Shown: one piece after another, positions 7,731 through 16,146 of the stretch
Layout: the number at the start of each line of letters is the position of its first letter
Position numbering within the stretch: the first letter of the stretch is position 1
Assembly (NCBI RefSeq): GCF_001598375.1
Contig: NZ_BCYV01000005.1
Span: 310,001-374,000, forward strand
Direction of reading: 5' to 3'
DNA length: 64,000 bases
Source of the DNA: Novosphingobium capsulatum NBRC 12533
GTDB lineage: Bacteria; Pseudomonadota; Alphaproteobacteria; Sphingomonadales; Sphingomonadaceae
Position numbers and translations under genes: made by a program
Notes under the pieces: model-generated
Seen by the model: the letters and a program-made list of their open reading frames with translations, nothing else
Database searches by the model: none
What the model was told of the DNA's origin: nothing

Positions 7731-9089
7731 ATGACCGAACCCGCCTACGACTATGATCTGTTCGTGATCGGGGCCGGATCGGGCGGGGTGCGCGCCAGCC
7801 GTATCGCCGCCGGCTATGGCGCGCGGGTGGCCGTGGCCGAGGAATACCGCGTGGGTGGCACCTGCGTGATCCGCGGCTGCGTGCCCAAGAAGCTGCTGGT
7901 CTATGGATCACACTTCGCCGAGGAACTGCAGGACGCGGCCAATTATGGCTGGACCGTCGAGAAGATGACGTTCGATTGGCCGACGCTGCGCGACGCGGTG
8001 GCCAAGGATGTCGACCGCTTGAACGCGGCCTATACCAACACGTTGAATTCCAACAAGGTTGAGCATTTCCTCGAACGCGCCACGATCACCGGCCCCAACA
8101 GCGTCAAGCTGGCGAGCGGGCGCGAGATCAGCGCCAGGTATATCCTGGTGGCCGTGGGCGCCTGGCCGGTGATGCCGCCGTTCGAGGGCGCCGAGCATTG
8201 CATCACCTCCAACGAGGTATTCAGCCTGGAAAAGCTGCCGCGCCGCGTGGTGATTGCCGGGGCTGGCTATATCGCGCTGGAATTTGCCGGCATCTTCAAT
8301 GCGCTGGGCAGCCATGTTACGGTCGTCAACCGCAGCGAGACGATCCTGCGCGGCTACGACGCGGCGCTGCGCGACCGCCTGCTGCAGATCACCATGGCGC
8401 GCGGCATCGAATACAAGTTCAACTGCGGTATCGAGCGTGTCGAGCGACTGGAGGACGGCTGCCTCAACGTGCACATGAAGGGCCAGCCTGATCCGCTTGG
8501 CGCCGATGCGGTGCTGGTCGCGACCGGCCGGCGTCCCAAGACCGACGGGCTGGGCCTGGAAAACGCCGGCATCGAACTTGGCGAACATGGCGAAATCCGC
8601 GTGGACGACACCGCGCAGACATCGTGCCCCAGCATCTTTGCGGTGGGTGACGTGACCAACCGCGTGCAGTTGACGCCCATCGCCATTCGCGAAGGGCACG
8701 CCTTTGCTGATCGCGTATTTGGCGGCAAGGACACGCGCGTGGCCTATGACTGCATCCCGAGCGCGGTCTTTTCGCAGCCACCGCTGGCCAGTGTCGGCCT
8801 CACCGAAGCGCAGGCCCGCGAGATGCTGGGCAGCAACGTCAAGGTCTTCACCTCTGACTTCCGCCCGATGAAGAACATCTTCGCCCACCGCCACGAGCGC
8901 GGGCTTTACAAGCTGGTCGTCGATGCGCAGACCGACAAGGTGCTGGGCGTACACCTGATCGGGCCGGAGGCACCAGAAGTGCTCCAAGCTGCTGCCATTG
9001 CGGTGAAAGCCGGGCTGACCAAGGCCGATTTCGATGCCACCGTGGCGCTGCATCCATCGATGGCCGAGGAACTTGTCCTGATGCGCTGA
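7731..9089 (+). CDS. gor: glutathione-disulfide reductase
   Basis: This flavoprotein reduces glutathione disulfide with NADPH. The 452-residue product has an N-terminal FAD site (V-I-G-A-G-S-G-G), the redox-active disulfide G-G-T-C-V-I-R-G-C-V-P-K-K (Cys45/Cys50), a second Rossmann fold (G-A-G-Y-I-A-L-E-F-A), the second FAD motif S-I-F-A-V-G-D-V-T, and the C-terminal H-P-S-M-A-E-E-L active-site His-Glu. The V-I-R-G-C-V-P-K form of the disulfide motif separates it from dihydrolipoamide dehydrogenase and mercuric reductase. It sits alone between pgi and an SDR gene. Confidence 0.95.
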   Translation: MTEPAYDYDLFVIGAGSGGVRASRIAAGYGARVAVAEEYRVGGTCVIRGCVPKKLLVYGSHFAEELQDAANYGWTVEKMTFDWPTLRDAVAKDVDRLNAAYTNTLNSNKVEHFLERATITGPNSVKLASGREISARYILVAVGAWPVMPPFEGAEHCITSNEVFSLEKLPRRVVIAGAGYIALEFAGIFNALGSHVTVVNRSETILRGYDAALRDRLLQITMARGIEYKFNCGIERVERLEDGCLNVHMKGQPDPLGADAVLVATGRRPKTDGLGLENAGIELGEHGEIRVDDTAQTSCPSIFAVGDVTNRVQLTPIAIREGHAFADRVFGGKDTRVAYDCIPSAVFSQPPLASVGLTEAQAREMLGSNVKVFTSDFRPMKNIFAHRHERGLYKLVVDAQTDKVLGVHLIGPEAPEVLQAAAIAVKAGLTKADFDATVALHPSMAEELVLMR

Positions 9090-9189
9090 CCCACTTGGCG
9101 CATCGGGATTCCGCATTAACCAAAGATGCCCGTTGAACTGCGCCGCCGGTACGATAGGCTGTAGGCGGAGAGGGCTGGGGGCGGAATCA

Positions 9190-10215
9190 ATGGACAAGAT
9201 CGGCGGCACCGTGCTGGTCACGGGCGGATCGGGCTATATCGCCGGATATATCATCCGGGCGTTGCTGGACGAGGGATGGACCGTCAACACGACGGTGCGT
9301 GATCTTGCACGCGAAGCGCAGCTGCGTGCCCAGCTTGGCGGCAGCTATGCCACCTTGCGGTTTTTCAAAGCGGATCTGATGGACGACAAGGGCTGGCGCG
9401 CGGCGATGGACGGGTGCAGCCACGTTTGCCACGTCGCCTCGCCCATCACCGTACAAGCCCCGCGCCAGGAAGATGAACTGATTCTGCCGGCGCGCGAAGG
9501 GGCCTTGCGCGCCTTGCGCTTTGCCCGTGCTGCCGGGGTGGAACGGTTCGTGCAGACATCGTCGGTGGCGGCGATCGTCTATGGCCACGGCAAGGGCATC
9601 CGCCGGTTTACCGAGGCGGACCGGACCGACACCGATGGCCCGGGCGTGCATGCCTATGCCAAGTCAAAGACCCTGGCCGAACGCGCGGCGCGCGAATGGA
9701 TCGCGCGCGAGGGGCGCGGCATGGAGTTCGTCTCGATCAACCCGTCGGTGGTACTGGGGCCGGTGTGGGGTGAAGACTATTCCACCTCGATCGAGCTGGT
9801 GCGGCAATTGCTGGCTGGTGCGGTGCCGGGCTGCGCCGATCTTGGCTTTGGCGTGGTCGACGTGCGCGACGTGGCAGCGCTGCATGTGCGCGCCCTGACC
9901 GAGCCGGGGATCGATGGCGAACGCTTCATCGCCTCTGGCCCGTTCCTCAAGATGATCGACATTGCCCGCATCCTGCGTCAGCAACTGGGCCAGAAGGCCC
10001 GGCGCGTGCCGCTGCGCCATGTGCCCGACTGGATGGTCCACGCCCTGGCGCTGGTCAATCCGATGGTGCGGCAGGTGACCGGCGAACTTGGCAATGTGCG
10101 CGATACCGATGCTGGCCATGCGCTCAGCCGGTTGGGCTGGGCAACGCGGCCGGTGGAACAGACGATCACCGATTGCGCACAAAGCCTGATCGAAACGCGG
10201 GTGGTGGCGGCCTAG
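9190..10215 (+). CDS. NAD(P)-dependent extended SDR, dihydroflavonol reductase-like
   Basis: This 341-residue protein has the extended SDR plan: an N-terminal T-G-G-S-G-Y-I-A-G-Y nucleotide-binding loop, a Ser in Q-T-S-S-V-A-A, and the catalytic Y-A-K-S-K motif. It resembles dihydroflavonol-4-reductase and aldehyde reductase relatives, and the substrate is not predictable. I chose ATG 9190, which follows a purine-rich ribosome-binding region, over an upstream ATG at 9133. Its TAG stop shares the four bases CTAG with the stop of the convergent gene at 10212, so no terminator fits between them. Confidence 0.85.
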   Translation: MDKIGGTVLVTGGSGYIAGYIIRALLDEGWTVNTTVRDLAREAQLRAQLGGSYATLRFFKADLMDDKGWRAAMDGCSHVCHVASPITVQAPRQEDELILPAREGALRALRFARAAGVERFVQTSSVAAIVYGHGKGIRRFTEADRTDTDGPGVHAYAKSKTLAERAAREWIAREGRGMEFVSINPSVVLGPVWGEDYSTSIELVRQLLAGAVPGCADLGFGVVDVRDVAALHVRALTEPGIDGERFIASGPFLKMIDIARILRQQLGQKARRVPLRHVPDWMVHALALVNPMVRQVTGELGNVRDTDAGHALSRLGWATRPVEQTITDCAQSLIETRVVAA

Positions 10216-10958
10216 ATTCCCGCCCACCACTGATAGCCGGAATGGTCTTCCCAGTACCCGCCCTTGCCGCCGTAAAGGCCGGTAAGGCTGGCGACGAGTT
10301 CCACCCGCATCACATACTTGGCCTGCTTGTAGCCCAACTGGCGTTCGACCCGCAGGCGCAGCGGTGCGCCATGGCCGACCGAGAGCGGCTGCCCGTTCAT
10401 GGTGTGGGCCAGGATCGTCTGGGGATGCAGCGCCTCGGCCAGGTCGATCGATTCGTAATAGGGCTTGCCCGAAAAATCGTCGGCACAGTGGAACACGGCA
10501 TAGCGCGCCTGGGGCAGGGCGCCGGCACCGTGCAGCAGCAGGGCGAGCGGAACGCCGGTCCATTGCGCGATCGCACTCCACCCTTCCACGCAATCGTGGC
10601 GGGTGATCTGGGTGCGCTGGGGCAGGGCGCGCAGTTGCGCCAGGCTAAACGCCATCGGCTTTGCCACCAGGCCATCGACGGTCAGCCGCCAATCGGCAAA
10701 GCCGCGCTCCACCTGCGCGAGATAGGCCGCTGCCGTGGGCCGGGTATTGCCGTTGACGCGGAACACCGGCGAAATGTCAGCCGCGGAAAACTCCGGCGCC
10801 AGGGCATTGCCGGCGACCAGCCGCTGTGCGCTGCGGCTGGCCTTTTCGCCCAGCGACAGCAGCGACTTGGCCGTGGGCGAGGTGGTGATGCGATCGCACC
10901 CCGACAGCAGCAGCCCACCCGATCCGACCAGCAGGCCGCGCCGCGAAAACCCGCTCAT
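10212..10958 (-). CDS. molybdopterin-dependent oxidoreductase (YedY/MsrP or sulfite-oxidase fold), Tat lipoprotein
   Basis: The protein has 248 residues. The N-terminus holds a twin-arginine motif (S-R-R-G-L-L) followed by a hydrophobic run and lipobox L-S-G-C (Cys21), so it is probably exported folded and anchored as a lipoprotein. The core has the sulfite-oxidase Mo-binding segment R-H-D-C-V-E-G-W with Cys123 as the expected Mo ligand, and a C-terminal R-Q-L-G-Y-K-Q-A-K block. Known relatives include MsrP, which repairs oxidised methionine in the periplasm. The ATG overlaps the stop of the cytochrome b gene before it (ATGA), so the two are coupled and probably form an electron-transfer pair. 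The substrate is unknown. Confidence 0.88.
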   Translation of the reverse strand: MSGFSRRGLLVGSGGLLLSGCDRITTSPTAKSLLSLGEKASRSAQRLVAGNALAPEFSAADISPVFRVNGNTRPTAAAYLAQVERGFADWRLTVDGLVAKPMAFSLAQLRALPQRTQITRHDCVEGWSAIAQWTGVPLALLLHGAGALPQARYAVFHCADDFSGKPYYESIDLAEALHPQTILAHTMNGQPLSVGHGAPLRLRVERQLGYKQAKYVMRVELVASLTGLYGGKGGYWEDHSGYQWWAGI

Positions 10959-11785
10959 GGCTGGCGCTCCGGTGGCAGGCGATACCAGCCGGTAATCATC
11001 GCGCGCAACTCGTTGAATGGCCCGGCCAGCACTACCATGGCGAGGTGCACGGCAATGAACAGCGCCATCGCCAGCGCGCAGAGGAAATGGATCGACCGGG
11101 CAGACTGTCGGCCACCCAGCAGCGTCAGCAGCCATGGGCACGCAGCGTTCATCGTCGGCGACATGGCCAGACCCGTGGCGATGATCAGCGGCAAGACGCC
11201 CAGCAGCACCGAAAGATAGGCGATCTTCTGCAAGGGGTTGTAATGCCGCGCCGCCTCTCCGCGCGGCAGGCGCAGGCGCAGATGCTCGGTAACGTCGTGC
11301 AGCAGCGCCCGTGGCCGCCGCTCTTCCCGCGAAAGGCCAAGATCGCGGCGCAAATGGCCGGAAAGCAGCGCATAGGCGAGGAAGCCCAGCAGACTGATCA
11401 CCAGCATCCACGCGCCCAGGAAATGCCATCCGCGCGCCAGCGACAGGTTGTAATGCGTGGGCAGCGTTACCAGGGGCGGAAACGCCAGCGCGGTATCCTG
11501 GGCATAGCCGATCACGCCGGTGGTGGGCCATTCATGGCCGCCCAGCGCGAGAAAACCGCGCGCGCCATGGTTGCCGATTTCCAGCCAGGCCTTGTCGAAG
11601 TTGGCGCCGAACTTGCCCCAATAGAGCCGCGGATGGGCATTGAAGATCATCATCCCGCTCATCAGCATGATGAACACGGTCAGCGCGTTGATCCAGTGCC
11701 ACAGCCGCACCGGCCAGCGAATGCGCAGGATAAGGGGGGATCGCTCCATGCCCGATATCATGCCCGTGTTTGCGGCCGGGGTCAT
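10955..11785 (-). CDS. cytochrome b561-type membrane protein, partner of the Mo enzyme
   Basis: This 276-residue membrane protein has four or five hydrophobic helices with histidines placed for haem b binding (R-L-W-H-W-I-N-A, R-G-W-H-F-L-G, S-I-H-F-L-C-A, A-V-H-L-A-M-V). This is the cytochrome b/b6 or Ni,Fe-hydrogenase b-subunit pattern. It likely passes electrons from quinol to the periplasmic Mo protein that follows with an ATGA overlap, in the role MsrQ plays for MsrP, although it is a different family. The start is ATG 11785; ATG 11749 (264 residues) is an alternative. It begins only 29 bp after crtB ends, so it may belong to the carotenoid operon. Confidence 0.85.
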   Translation of the reverse strand: MTPAANTGMISGMERSPLILRIRWPVRLWHWINALTVFIMLMSGMMIFNAHPRLYWGKFGANFDKAWLEIGNHGARGFLALGGHEWPTTGVIGYAQDTALAFPPLVTLPTHYNLSLARGWHFLGAWMLVISLLGFLAYALLSGHLRRDLGLSREERRPRALLHDVTEHLRLRLPRGEAARHYNPLQKIAYLSVLLGVLPLIIATGLAMSPTMNAACPWLLTLLGGRQSARSIHFLCALAMALFIAVHLAMVVLAGPFNELRAMITGWYRLPPERQP

Positions 11786-11814
11786 CCCCTGATCGATGAA
11801 CGACGCGCGAGGCT

Positions 11815-12795
11815 TCAACCCCAGGGGCGGGCCTGCGCCAGGGCGATCAGGCTTTGCCGGCTGTGGCGGCGGGCCAGCGCGCTCTCTCGGCATGCCGGCG
11901 GCACCGGGCGCAGCGCCTGCCAGCCGGCGCGGAAAATCCACGCCAGCTTGGCCTTGCCCGACACCACGGTGCGGCTGTGCCAGGCGCGATCGCCACGCGC
12001 CGCCACCTTGCGGGCAATGTCGCCATAGATGCCGGCGGCGGCCAGGATCGCCCAACGCTGGCGCGGTTGCAGCCGGCCGGCACCGATGCGGGCAGAGCAT
12101 TCGTGGGCCTGGGCCATGGCGCACATTCGCTGGGCCAGGATGGCCAGCGTGGCGCGGTACTGCGGCTTGAGCTGCTCGCCCGGCGGTAGGTCAACCTCGG
12201 CCAGCCATTCGGCCGGCAGATAGCAGCGACCGGCGGCATCGTCTTCGGCCAGGTCGCGGGCAATATTGGCCAGCTGGAACGCCAGGCCCAGGTCTGCCGC
12301 GCGATCAAGGGTGTCATCGTCATCGGGTGAAACCCCCATGACCACCGCCATCATCACGCCCACCGCGCCCGCCACGTGCCAGCAATAGCGCATGAGGTCT
12401 GCCTCGGTACGCGGCTGCCAATCGGCGGCATCCAAGGCAAAGCCGTCGATCACCGCCTCGGCCATGGCCATGGTGAGGCCGGTTTCGCGCGCGACCAGGC
12501 CCAGCGCATCGAACGCGGGGTTGCCGGTCGGCTCGCCCGCCATGGCCCGCGCGGTCAGATCGCGGACCAGCGCCAGCCGTTCGGCCGCGCCGGATTGGTC
12601 ACCCAGTGCGCCGCCCATGTCCTGCGCATCGACGATATCGTCGCACGCGCGGCACCAGGCATAGAGCAGCCAGACCCGCTCACGCGTGACGCGGTCAAAC
12701 AGGGTGGAGGCGGCGGCAAAGCTTTTCGAGCCGCGCCGGATCGTGTCGCGCGCGGCAGCCACCAGCGCGGCGCGATCGGGAGCGGCCAGGGTCAT
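11815..12795 (-). CDS. crtB: phytoene synthase
   Basis: CrtB condenses two geranylgeranyl diphosphates into phytoene, the first committed carotenoid step. The 326-residue protein has the first Asp-rich site C-D-D-I-V-D (Asp52, Asp53, Asp56) and the second region L-A-N-I-A-R-D-L-A-E-D-D followed by R-C-Y-L-P, as in squalene/phytoene synthases. I chose ATG 12795, four bases after the stop of the LOG gene; an upstream reading from 12876 overlaps that gene and looks spurious. With crtI and crtY in the same run, phytoene synthase is preferred over squalene synthase. Confidence 0.93.
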   Translation of the reverse strand: MTLAAPDRAALVAAARDTIRRGSKSFAAASTLFDRVTRERVWLLYAWCRACDDIVDAQDMGGALGDQSGAAERLALVRDLTARAMAGEPTGNPAFDALGLVARETGLTMAMAEAVIDGFALDAADWQPRTEADLMRYCWHVAGAVGVMMAVVMGVSPDDDDTLDRAADLGLAFQLANIARDLAEDDAAGRCYLPAEWLAEVDLPPGEQLKPQYRATLAILAQRMCAMAQAHECSARIGAGRLQPRQRWAILAAAGIYGDIARKVAARGDRAWHSRTVVSGKAKLAWIFRAGWQALRPVPPACRESALARRHSRQSLIALAQARPWG

Positions 12796-12799
12796 GGGA

Positions 12800-13381
12800 T
12801 CAGAGGTCCGAGGCCTGCATCGCGATGATCGGGCGGTGCGGCTCGTGCGCGGCCATGCGCTGCAGCAGCAGGTCAAGCTCGTGCTCGGCCACCATGATCC
12901 CGGCGTGGACCGGGCGGATGAAGCCGACCTCGATCATGTGGCGGTTGAACGCCAGCAGGTGATCATAGAACCCGAACGCGTTAAGCACGCCCACCGGCTT
13001 GGCATGATAACCAAGCTGCGCCCAACTGATCGCTTCCCACAATTCGTCCATCGTTCCCACGCCGCCGGGCAGGGTGAGGAAACCATCGGCCAGATCGACG
13101 AAAGCCTGCTTGCGCGCATGCATGCCGGGCACCACGTCAAGCCGGGTCAGCCCATGGTGCGCCACTTCGGCACCGACCAGCGCCTGGGGGATCACCCCGA
13201 TCACTTCACCACCAGCGGCCAGTGCGCCATCGGCCACGGCGCCCATCAGGCCCAGGCGGCCCCCGCCATAGACCACGCCGATGCCGCGTTCGGCCAGCTG
13301 CCGGCCGACATCGGCAGCCAGCGCGACATAGCGCGGGTCGGCCGGACTGGCCGATCCACAATAGACGGCGATACGTTTCAC
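12800..13381 (-). CDS. LOG family protein (cytokinin riboside 5'-monophosphate phosphoribohydrolase-like)
   Basis: LOG proteins split nucleoside 5'-monophosphates, such as cytokinin ribotides or AMP, into base and ribose 5-phosphate. The 193-residue product has the family signature: Arg90-Lys91 in M-H-A-R-K, then P-G-G-V-G-T (105-110) and the catalytic Glu in M-D-E, on a Rossmann-like fold. The start is GTG 13381, overlapping the crtI stop in a GTGA, so it is translationally coupled inside the carotenoid operon with crtB only four bases on. Older annotations call such genes lysine decarboxylases, which is not supported. Its role among carotenoid genes is not obvious. Confidence 0.92.
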   Translation of the reverse strand: MKRIAVYCGSASPADPRYVALAADVGRQLAERGIGVVYGGGRLGLMGAVADGALAAGGEVIGVIPQALVGAEVAHHGLTRLDVVPGMHARKQAFVDLADGFLTLPGGVGTMDELWEAISWAQLGYHAKPVGVLNAFGFYDHLLAFNRHMIEVGFIRPVHAGIMVAEHELDLLLQRMAAHEPHRPIIAMQASDL

Positions 13382-14856
13382 TGCAGGTCCTCCAGCATCA
13401 GCCGCGCCGTGGCCTTGGCGCTGCCGACCACGCCGGGAATGCCTGCGCCTGGATGCGTGCCGGCACCCACCAGATAGAAATTGGCGATATCGTCATCGCG
13501 GTTGTGCGCGCGGAACCACGCGCTTTGCGTGAGCAACGGCTCGAGGCTGAACGCGGCGCCCTGATAGGCGGAAAGATCGGCCGCGAAATCGGTAGGCGCA
13601 TAGTGGAACTTGGTGACGATGCGGCTGTGGATGTCGGGGATCAGGCGGCGGCCCACTTCATCGAGGATGCGCTTTTCCAGCAGCGGCCCAACTTCGGCCC
13701 AGTCCACCGGCAGCTTGCCCATGTTGGCGACAGGGACCAGGGCATAGAACGTGCTCATCCCCTCGGGCGCGACGGACGGATCGGTCACGGTGGGATGGTG
13801 CAGGTAGATCGAGAAGTCCTGCGGCAGCACGCCGTGCTGATAGATATCGTCGAGCAGGCCCTTATAGCGCGGGCCGAACAGGATCATGTGGTGCGGGATG
13901 CCCGGCCAGGTGCCTTCGATGCCGAAGTGCACGACGAACAGGCTGGGCGAGAACTTCTTGCGCTTGAGCGCGCGCGACCGCTTCTTGCCCGTGGCGCTGT
14001 CGCCCAGCAGATCGCGATAGGTGTGCATGATATCGCCGTTGGAGGCGACGGCATCGAAATTGCCGTGCCAGCCACTGGCGGTGTGCACGCCGGTCACGCG
14101 GTTACCCAGCGTTTCGACCCGCACCACCGGATCGCCCATGCGCACTTCGCCGCCGATGCGCTGGAAATGGGTGAGCATGCCGGCGATCAGGCGGTTGGTG
14201 CCGCCTTTGGCCCACCACACGCCGCCATCCTTTTCCAGCTTGTGGATCAGGGCATAGATCGCGCTGGTGTTCATCGGATTGCCACCAACCAGCAGCGTGT
14301 GAAAGCTGAACGCCTCGCGCAGCTTTTCGCTTTCGATGTATTTTGACACCATCGAATAGACCGAGCGCCAGGCCTGGTACTTCGCCAGGGCCGGCGCGGC
14401 CTTGATCATGCTGGCAAAATCCAGGAACGGCACCGCGCCAAGCTTGACATAGCCTTCTTCGAAGACGCCGGCGGAATAGCCCAGGAATTCTTCGTAGCCG
14501 GCCACGTCACGCGGGGAAATCTTGGCGATTTCGGCGCGCAGGCTGGATTCATCGTTGGAATAATCGAAGTTCGTGCCATCGGGCCAGTTCAGCCGATAGA
14601 ACGGCATGACCGGCATCAGCTCGACATCTTCCGACAGCTTGTGCCCGCTCAGGCCCCATAGCTCTTCCAGGCAGGCCGGATCGGTAATCACCGTGGGCCC
14701 GGCATCAAAGGTAAAGCCATCACGCTGCCAGTGATAGGCGCGGCCACCGGGCTTGTCGCGCGCTTCGATCAGGGTGGTCTGGATGCCGCCAGACTGCAGG
14801 CGGATAGCCAGGGCCAAGCCGCCAAAACCGGCGCCGATGACGCATGCTCTTTTCAT
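13378..14856 (-). CDS. crtI: phytoene desaturase
   Basis: CrtI is an FAD enzyme that dehydrogenates phytoene to lycopene. The 492-residue protein opens with the dinucleotide-binding motif V-I-G-A-G-F-G-G-L-A-L-A-I-R-L, continues with the family block R-A-Y-H-W-Q-R-D-G-F-T-F-D-A-G-P-T, and ends with the bacterial phytoene dehydrogenase signature around V-G-A-G-T-H-P-G-A-G-I-P. Its ATG at 14856 directly abuts the crtY stop (TAAATG), and its stop overlaps the LOG start. Length and motifs fit the four-step bacterial desaturase. Confidence 0.96.
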   Translation of the reverse strand: MKRACVIGAGFGGLALAIRLQSGGIQTTLIEARDKPGGRAYHWQRDGFTFDAGPTVITDPACLEELWGLSGHKLSEDVELMPVMPFYRLNWPDGTNFDYSNDESSLRAEIAKISPRDVAGYEEFLGYSAGVFEEGYVKLGAVPFLDFASMIKAAPALAKYQAWRSVYSMVSKYIESEKLREAFSFHTLLVGGNPMNTSAIYALIHKLEKDGGVWWAKGGTNRLIAGMLTHFQRIGGEVRMGDPVVRVETLGNRVTGVHTASGWHGNFDAVASNGDIMHTYRDLLGDSATGKKRSRALKRKKFSPSLFVVHFGIEGTWPGIPHHMILFGPRYKGLLDDIYQHGVLPQDFSIYLHHPTVTDPSVAPEGMSTFYALVPVANMGKLPVDWAEVGPLLEKRILDEVGRRLIPDIHSRIVTKFHYAPTDFAADLSAYQGAAFSLEPLLTQSAWFRAHNRDDDIANFYLVGAGTHPGAGIPGVVGSAKATARLMLEDLQ

Positions 14857-16053
14857 TTACTTGCGCATCCCTGCCAAAGTGAGAGGCCGCGGCCGGGCGC
14901 CCGATCCGGCGAGCACCGCCAGGGCGCGCGAAATCGGTACCGGGGGCCGCCCCACAAAAATCCGGGCGCGATCCAGCAAGCTGCTGCGTCCGGCATAAAA
15001 GCGTTCGATCAGCCGGGTATCCAGCCGATAGAAATGTTCCATCATGCGATAGCGTGCCAACGGCTCTGCTGCCTGGAACAGCATGGCCGACAGCAGGCGG
15101 CCAAAGCTGTTGCGCTGCCAGTGGCGCTTGGCCCAACGTTCGCTGAAACCGGCCAGCGCCTCGTGCGTCAGATCGGGCTGCTGCGCCACGGCCAGGGCAA
15201 AACGCACCGCTTCGGGCACGGAATAGCTGGTCACCGGGTGAAACAGGCCGGCGCGCGTACCGGCGCGGGCGATCTGTCCACCTGAGGAGCGCCAGAACGC
15301 GTCCCAATCGCCGGCGGAAACCACGGGCAGAACGCCCTGTTCCTCGTGCAACACCTCCACGATCGACCAGCCCTGGCTGCGGGCATAATCGGCGATGCGG
15401 GCGGCAAGGGCGGGGTGATCGATCGCCGGGCTGTCGGCGTAATAGGTGTCTTCGATGAAGATCTCGTCATCGCCAAACGGCAGGCAATAGACAAAGCGAT
15501 AGCCATCGACCTGTTCGACCGTGGCATCCATGACGATCGGCTTGATCAGGCCATGGGGCTGCGCCAGCTTGACGCGCTGGCCGAGGAATTTTTGCCAGCC
15601 GCCTGAAAGCTGCCCCTGCAGGCGAATGCCGCGCGCATCGACCACTGCGCCGGCTTCGATCCGGGTGCCATCGGCCAGGGTCACCGCGCCGGTGCCGGCG
15701 GCGAGTACGCGTGCGCCGGTGACGATCGCGTCAGCCGGCAAGGCAGCGCGGATCGTGGCGTCAAAGCGGGCCGAGGTCATCGAATAATAGCTGGTCGAGA
15801 GATCGCGGCGATACTGCGGAAAGCGCACCGAATATCCCGACCACGCCCCAACGACCATCGGCGCCAGCAACTCGCGCCCGGCCTTGCCCACGTCTGATCC
15901 GAAGAAGGACCACACGTGGTTGCCGCCCAGCACATGGTCCTGTTCGACAAGCAGCAGGGTGCAATCCGGGCGGGCTTTGCGCAGGGCGAGCGCGATCAAT
16001 CCCCCGGCAAGGCCCCCGCCCAGGATCGCGATGTCGGCATGGCGTATGCTCAT
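14857..16053 (-). CDS. crtY: lycopene beta-cyclase
   Basis: CrtY closes both ends of lycopene into beta-ionone rings, giving beta-carotene. The 398-residue protein has an N-terminal I-L-G-G-G-L-A-G-G-L-I-A-L nucleotide-binding motif, a G-N-H-V-W-S-F-F block and L-P-F-G-D-D-E-I-F-I-E-D-T-Y-Y in the middle, all typical of the CrtY family. I chose ATG 16053; ATG 16059 adds two residues. Neither has a strong ribosome-binding site. It heads the minus-strand run crtY-crtI-LOG-crtB. No crtZ, crtW or crtG is in this window. Confidence 0.94.
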   Translation of the reverse strand: MSIRHADIAILGGGLAGGLIALALRKARPDCTLLLVEQDHVLGGNHVWSFFGSDVGKAGRELLAPMVVGAWSGYSVRFPQYRRDLSTSYYSMTSARFDATIRAALPADAIVTGARVLAAGTGAVTLADGTRIEAGAVVDARGIRLQGQLSGGWQKFLGQRVKLAQPHGLIKPIVMDATVEQVDGYRFVYCLPFGDDEIFIEDTYYADSPAIDHPALAARIADYARSQGWSIVEVLHEEQGVLPVVSAGDWDAFWRSSGGQIARAGTRAGLFHPVTSYSVPEAVRFALAVAQQPDLTHEALAGFSERWAKRHWQRNSFGRLLSAMLFQAAEPLARYRMMEHFYRLDTRLIERFYAGRSSLLDRARIFVGRPPVPISRALAVLAGSGARPRPLTLAGMRK

Positions 16054-16146
16054 TGCCATGGCGTTAGGCCAGGCGGCGCGACCATGCAACCGCCCCTAAG
16101 GGCCTGTCAGCAATGCACGGCGCTTTTCCGCGGCGAAGTGTTGATG

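Noticed and set aside
12800..13381. Lysine decarboxylase annotation for the LOG gene
   Set aside because: The P-G-G-V-G-T and M-D-E motifs are those of phosphoribohydrolases; no PLP-binding decarboxylase fold is present.
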